Shown: positions 61,562 to 64,000 of the stretch, piece by piece
How the letters are laid out: every line of letters starts with the position of its first letter
Position numbering within the stretch: the first letter of the stretch is position 1
NCBI GenBank assembly: GCA_000612485.1
Contig: CP007494.1
Span: 3,038,001 to 3,102,000, forward strand
Direction: 5' to 3'
DNA length: 64,000 nucleotides
DNA from: Bordetella holmesii ATCC 51541
Lineage (GTDB): Bacteria > Pseudomonadota > Gammaproteobacteria > Burkholderiales > Burkholderiaceae_B
The notes under the pieces: model-generated
Told to the model about the DNA's origin: nothing
Database searches by the model: none
The model's input: only the letters and a program-made list of their open reading frames with translations
Program-made: the position numbers and the translations under genes

Positions 61562-63616
61562 ATGACCCAGAATCCGCTGCTCGCCCCCGTGGCCGACCTG
61601 CTTGACTACGCCAGCGTCAAACCCGAACATATTGCCCCGGCCATCGACGAGCTGCTGGCTCTGGCACGCCAGGCGGTGGACGCTGCGGCCGACCCGGCCC
61701 GCCCAGCCACCTGGGAGGCCATCGTCGAACCGCTGGACACGCGTTCCGAGCTCCTGTGGCGCGCCTGGTCGGTGGCCGGCCACCTCAATGCCGTGGTCAA
61801 TACGCCGGAGTTGCGCGAGGCCTACAACGCGGCGCTACCCAAAGTCACCGAGTTCTCGACCTGGGTCGGCCTGCATGAGGGGCTATACCGGCAATATCAG
61901 CGTCTGTCGCAGGCCGACGATTTCGCCCACTGGTCGCCCGTGCGCCGTCGCGTGATCGAACTGGCGCTGCGCGACTTCCGCTTGAGCGGCGTGGAACTGC
62001 AAGGCGAAGCACGCGCCCGCTACGCCGAGATCTCCGATCGGCAGGCGCAGGCCTCGCAGAAGTTCTCCGAAAATGTGCTCGACGCGATCGACGCCTGGAG
62101 TCTGCACCTGGACGACGCGACCCGGCTGCATGGCGTGCCGGCCGATGTCGTGGCCGCTGCGGCCGATGCCGCGCGCGAGCAAGGCCAGGACGGCCATCTG
62201 CTCACGCTCAAGATGCCTTACTACCTGCCGGTGATGCAGTACGCCCACGACCGCTCCTTGCGCGAAACGATGTATCGCGCGTATGGCACCGTGGCCTCCG
62301 AGCAGGGTCAACCCCAATTCGATAACTCCGCGCTCATCGAGGAATTGCTGGCCCTGCGCGCCGAAGAAGCCGCGCTACTGAAATTTGCCAGTTTTGCCGA
62401 GCTGCGCCTGCAAACCCGCATGGCCGCCTCGGCCAGCGAAGTCACGGCCTTTCTGCGTGACCTGGCCGGCCGCGCCAAGCCCCACGCCCAGCGTGACCTG
62501 GCCGAACTGCGGGCCTTCGGCAAGAGCGAACTCGGCCTGGACGATCTGCAACCCTGGGATGTGCCCTTTGTCTCGGAACGGCTGCGCGAAACCCGCTACG
62601 CCTACTCCAAAGACGAGATCAAGCAGTACTTCACCGAACCACGTGTATTGGCGGGCCTGTTCGACGTGATCGAAACGCTGTTCGACGTACGTCTGCAGGC
62701 AGCCGATGTCTCGACCTGGCATGCGGACGCGCGAGGCGTGCGCGTGACGTCCGCCCAAGGCAAGACGCTGGGCTACCTCTATCTGGATCTGTACGCCCGC
62801 GCCGGCAAGCAAAGCGGTGCCTGGGTCGACAGCGAGCGCAACCGCCGTCTGGTCGGCGGCACGGTACAGACGCCGGTTGCCTATCTGACCTGCAATTTCT
62901 CACGCCCCAATGGTGGCAAGGCGGCGCTGCTCACCCATGACGACGTCATCACCCTCTTTCACGAAACCGGCCATGCCCTGCACGCGCTGCTGTCGGAAGT
63001 CGACGAACCGGGCGCCTCGGCATTTGCCAGTGTCGAATGGGACGCCATCGAACTGCCCTCGCAATTCATGGAGAACTTCTGCTGGGAATGGGCCGTCGTG
63101 CAGAAACTGTCGGCCCATGTCGACAGCGGCCAGCCGTTGCCGCGCGAGCTTTTTGACAAGCTGCTGGCAGCTCGAAACTTCCAAAGCGGCATGCAGGCCG
63201 TGCGTCAGATCGAGTTCGCGCTGTTTGACATGCTGATGCACGATCGCGCCGGTGGAATGCCCATCGCCGAGGTCCTGTCGCTGCTGCAGACGGTACGCGC
63301 CGAAGTGGCCGTGCTGTTCCCGCCGGCATGGCATCGCTTCCCGCATGCGTTCTCTCATCTGTTTGCCGGCGGTTACGGCGCGGGCTACTACAGCTACAAG
63401 TGGGCCGAAGTGCTGTCGGCCGATGCCTATGAAGCCTTTGAGGAGGCTGCGCAGGCAGGCAGTATCCTGAACCCGGCAACGGGCCAGCGATTCCGCCGCG
63501 AAATCCTCGCTGTCGGCGGCGCTCGGCCCGCGGCCGAGTCCTTTGCCGCGTTCCGCGGCCGCGCACCGCGCATCGATGCCCTGCTGCGTCACAGTGGTAT
63601 GCTCGAATCCGCCTGA
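61562..63616 (+). CDS. prlC: Oligopeptidase A
   Basis: 684 residues from ATG 61562 (MTQNPLLAPVADLLDYASVK). M3-family metallopeptidase with the zinc motif FHETGHALHALLSE (about residue 466) and downstream Glu in SVEWDAIELPSQFMENFCWE. The C-terminal FAGGYGAGYYSYKWAEVLSA is also family-typical. A cytosolic enzyme that degrades short peptides, including cleaved signal peptides. Intact; an IS481 copy begins 12 bases after its stop. Confidence 0.95.
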   Translation: MTQNPLLAPVADLLDYASVKPEHIAPAIDELLALARQAVDAAADPARPATWEAIVEPLDTRSELLWRAWSVAGHLNAVVNTPELREAYNAALPKVTEFSTWVGLHEGLYRQYQRLSQADDFAHWSPVRRRVIELALRDFRLSGVELQGEARARYAEISDRQAQASQKFSENVLDAIDAWSLHLDDATRLHGVPADVVAAAADAAREQGQDGHLLTLKMPYYLPVMQYAHDRSLRETMYRAYGTVASEQGQPQFDNSALIEELLALRAEEAALLKFASFAELRLQTRMAASASEVTAFLRDLAGRAKPHAQRDLAELRAFGKSELGLDDLQPWDVPFVSERLRETRYAYSKDEIKQYFTEPRVLAGLFDVIETLFDVRLQAADVSTWHADARGVRVTSAQGKTLGYLYLDLYARAGKQSGAWVDSERNRRLVGGTVQTPVAYLTCNFSRPNGGKAALLTHDDVITLFHETGHALHALLSEVDEPGASAFASVEWDAIELPSQFMENFCWEWAVVQKLSAHVDSGQPLPRELFDKLLAARNFQSGMQAVRQIEFALFDMLMHDRAGGMPIAEVLSLLQTVRAEVAVLFPPAWHRFPHAFSHLFAGGYGAGYYSYKWAEVLSADAYEAFEEAAQAGSILNPATGQRFRREILAVGGARPAAESFAAFRGRAPRIDALLRHSGMLESA

Positions 63617-63628
63617 TGCCCGGCTAGC

Positions 63629-64000
63629 TGTGAAGATTCAATAGGTTGTATGCATGGTTCATCCGAACCGGATTTGAGAAACTGGAAATCGCCAACCCCC
63701 CAGTTCACTCAAGGAGCCCGGCCGGATGAACACCCATAAGCATGCCCGATTGACCTTCCTACGTCGACTCGAAATGGTCCAGCAATTGATCGCCCATCAA
63801 GTTTGTGTACCTGAAGCGGCCCGCGCCTATGGGGTCACCGCGCCGACTGTGCGCAAATGGCTGGGCCGCTTCCTGGCTCAGGGCCAGGCGGGCTTGGCCG
63901 ATGCGTCCTCGCGCCCGACGGTCTCGCCCCGAGCGATTGCGCCGGCCAAGGCGCTGGCTATCGTGGAGCTGCGCCGCAAGCGGCTGACCCAAGCGCGCAT
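63629..64000 (+). mobile_element. IS481 element, left part
   Basis: Begins TGTGAAGATTCAATAGGTTG and continues with the exact style of Bordetella IS481 past the window edge. The six bases before it, GCTAGC (63623-63628), match the NCTAGN target of IS481. The right end is outside the window. Confidence 0.95.
63726..64000 (+). CDS. IS481 transposase, N-terminal part
   Basis: Starts MNTHKHARLTFLRRLEMVQQ. A helix-turn-helix follows (HQVCVPEAARAYGVTAPTVR, KWLGRFLAQGQAGLADAS). The frame runs off the window at about residue 91. ATG follows GGAGCCCGGCCGG. No defect in the visible part. Confidence 0.95.
   Translation, partial: MNTHKHARLTFLRRLEMVQQLIAHQVCVPEAARAYGVTAPTVRKWLGRFLAQGQAGLADASSRPTVSPRAIAPAKALAIVELRRKRLTQAR

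Overview
The window reads as a chromosomal segment of a high-GC betaproteobacterium of the genus Bordetella, most like Bordetella holmesii. The main reason is the mix of mobile elements: an IS481 whose left end and transposase start are the Bordetella type (63629 to window end), two copies of an ISL3-family IS1001-like element with a 406-residue transposase plus one gutted copy, three 1197-bp IS407-like elements with a fourth 3' fragment, one other IS3-family element and one IS21-family element. The housekeeping genes (dapC-dapD-dapE-prmB, aceE-aceF-lpdA with lipoyl domains, folD, prlC) also fit an Alcaligenaceae background. Species identity is an inference.

Layout. 1-14.9 kb: end of an RNA m5C methyltransferase gene, an IS407-like element nested in the two ends of an IS1001-like element, a fatty acid desaturase coupled to uvrD, a TonB-dependent receptor, and a minus-strand operon dapC-dapD-dapE-prmB-yheS, then tRNA-Leu(TAG). 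14.9-24 kb: an accessory, heavily rearranged zone between tRNA-Leu and tRNA-Ala and beyond. It holds an integrase stub, orphan coding remnants, a SemiSWEET gene, IS3, IS407 split by IS21, a broken xthA and an AT-rich scrap. 24-34 kb: a phosphodiesterase-like gene cut by IS407 and by a deleted IS1001-like copy, a small lipoprotein, a Tat-exported phospholipase C, an MdtD-like exporter cut by an intact IS1001-like element, its divergent LysR regulator and another MFS gene. 34-48 kb: mostly single genes (nitrilase, slyX, ppiC, an orphan tyrosine recombinase facing a KfrA-like gene across a 33-bp palindrome, an MHYT-GGDEF-EAL protein, FAH-family gene with AraC regulator, a bL36 paralogue behind a Zur-like box, LysR/SDR pair). 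48-51.4 kb: a decayed nitrate/sulfonate-type ABC transporter locus in which a deletion fused permease to ATPase. 51.5-63.6 kb: lpdA-aceF-aceE, then a sensor kinase/response regulator/folD operon and prlC.

Two themes dominate. First, insertion sequences have broken genes and acted as deletion or recombination points; none of the three full IS407-like copies is flanked by matching target duplications, whereas the two clean IS1001-like insertions have perfect 8-bp duplications, so the original genes can be rebuilt in frame. Second, at least seven genes carry a single missing G or C (rsmB-like, uvrD, xthA, a LysR gene, a BON-domain gene, a TonB-like gene, aceF). Because aceF should be needed for growth and all events look alike, base-calling or consensus error must be excluded before they are counted as real pseudogenes. 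The larger lesions (IS insertions, nonsense codons, permease-ATPase fusion) do not share that doubt.
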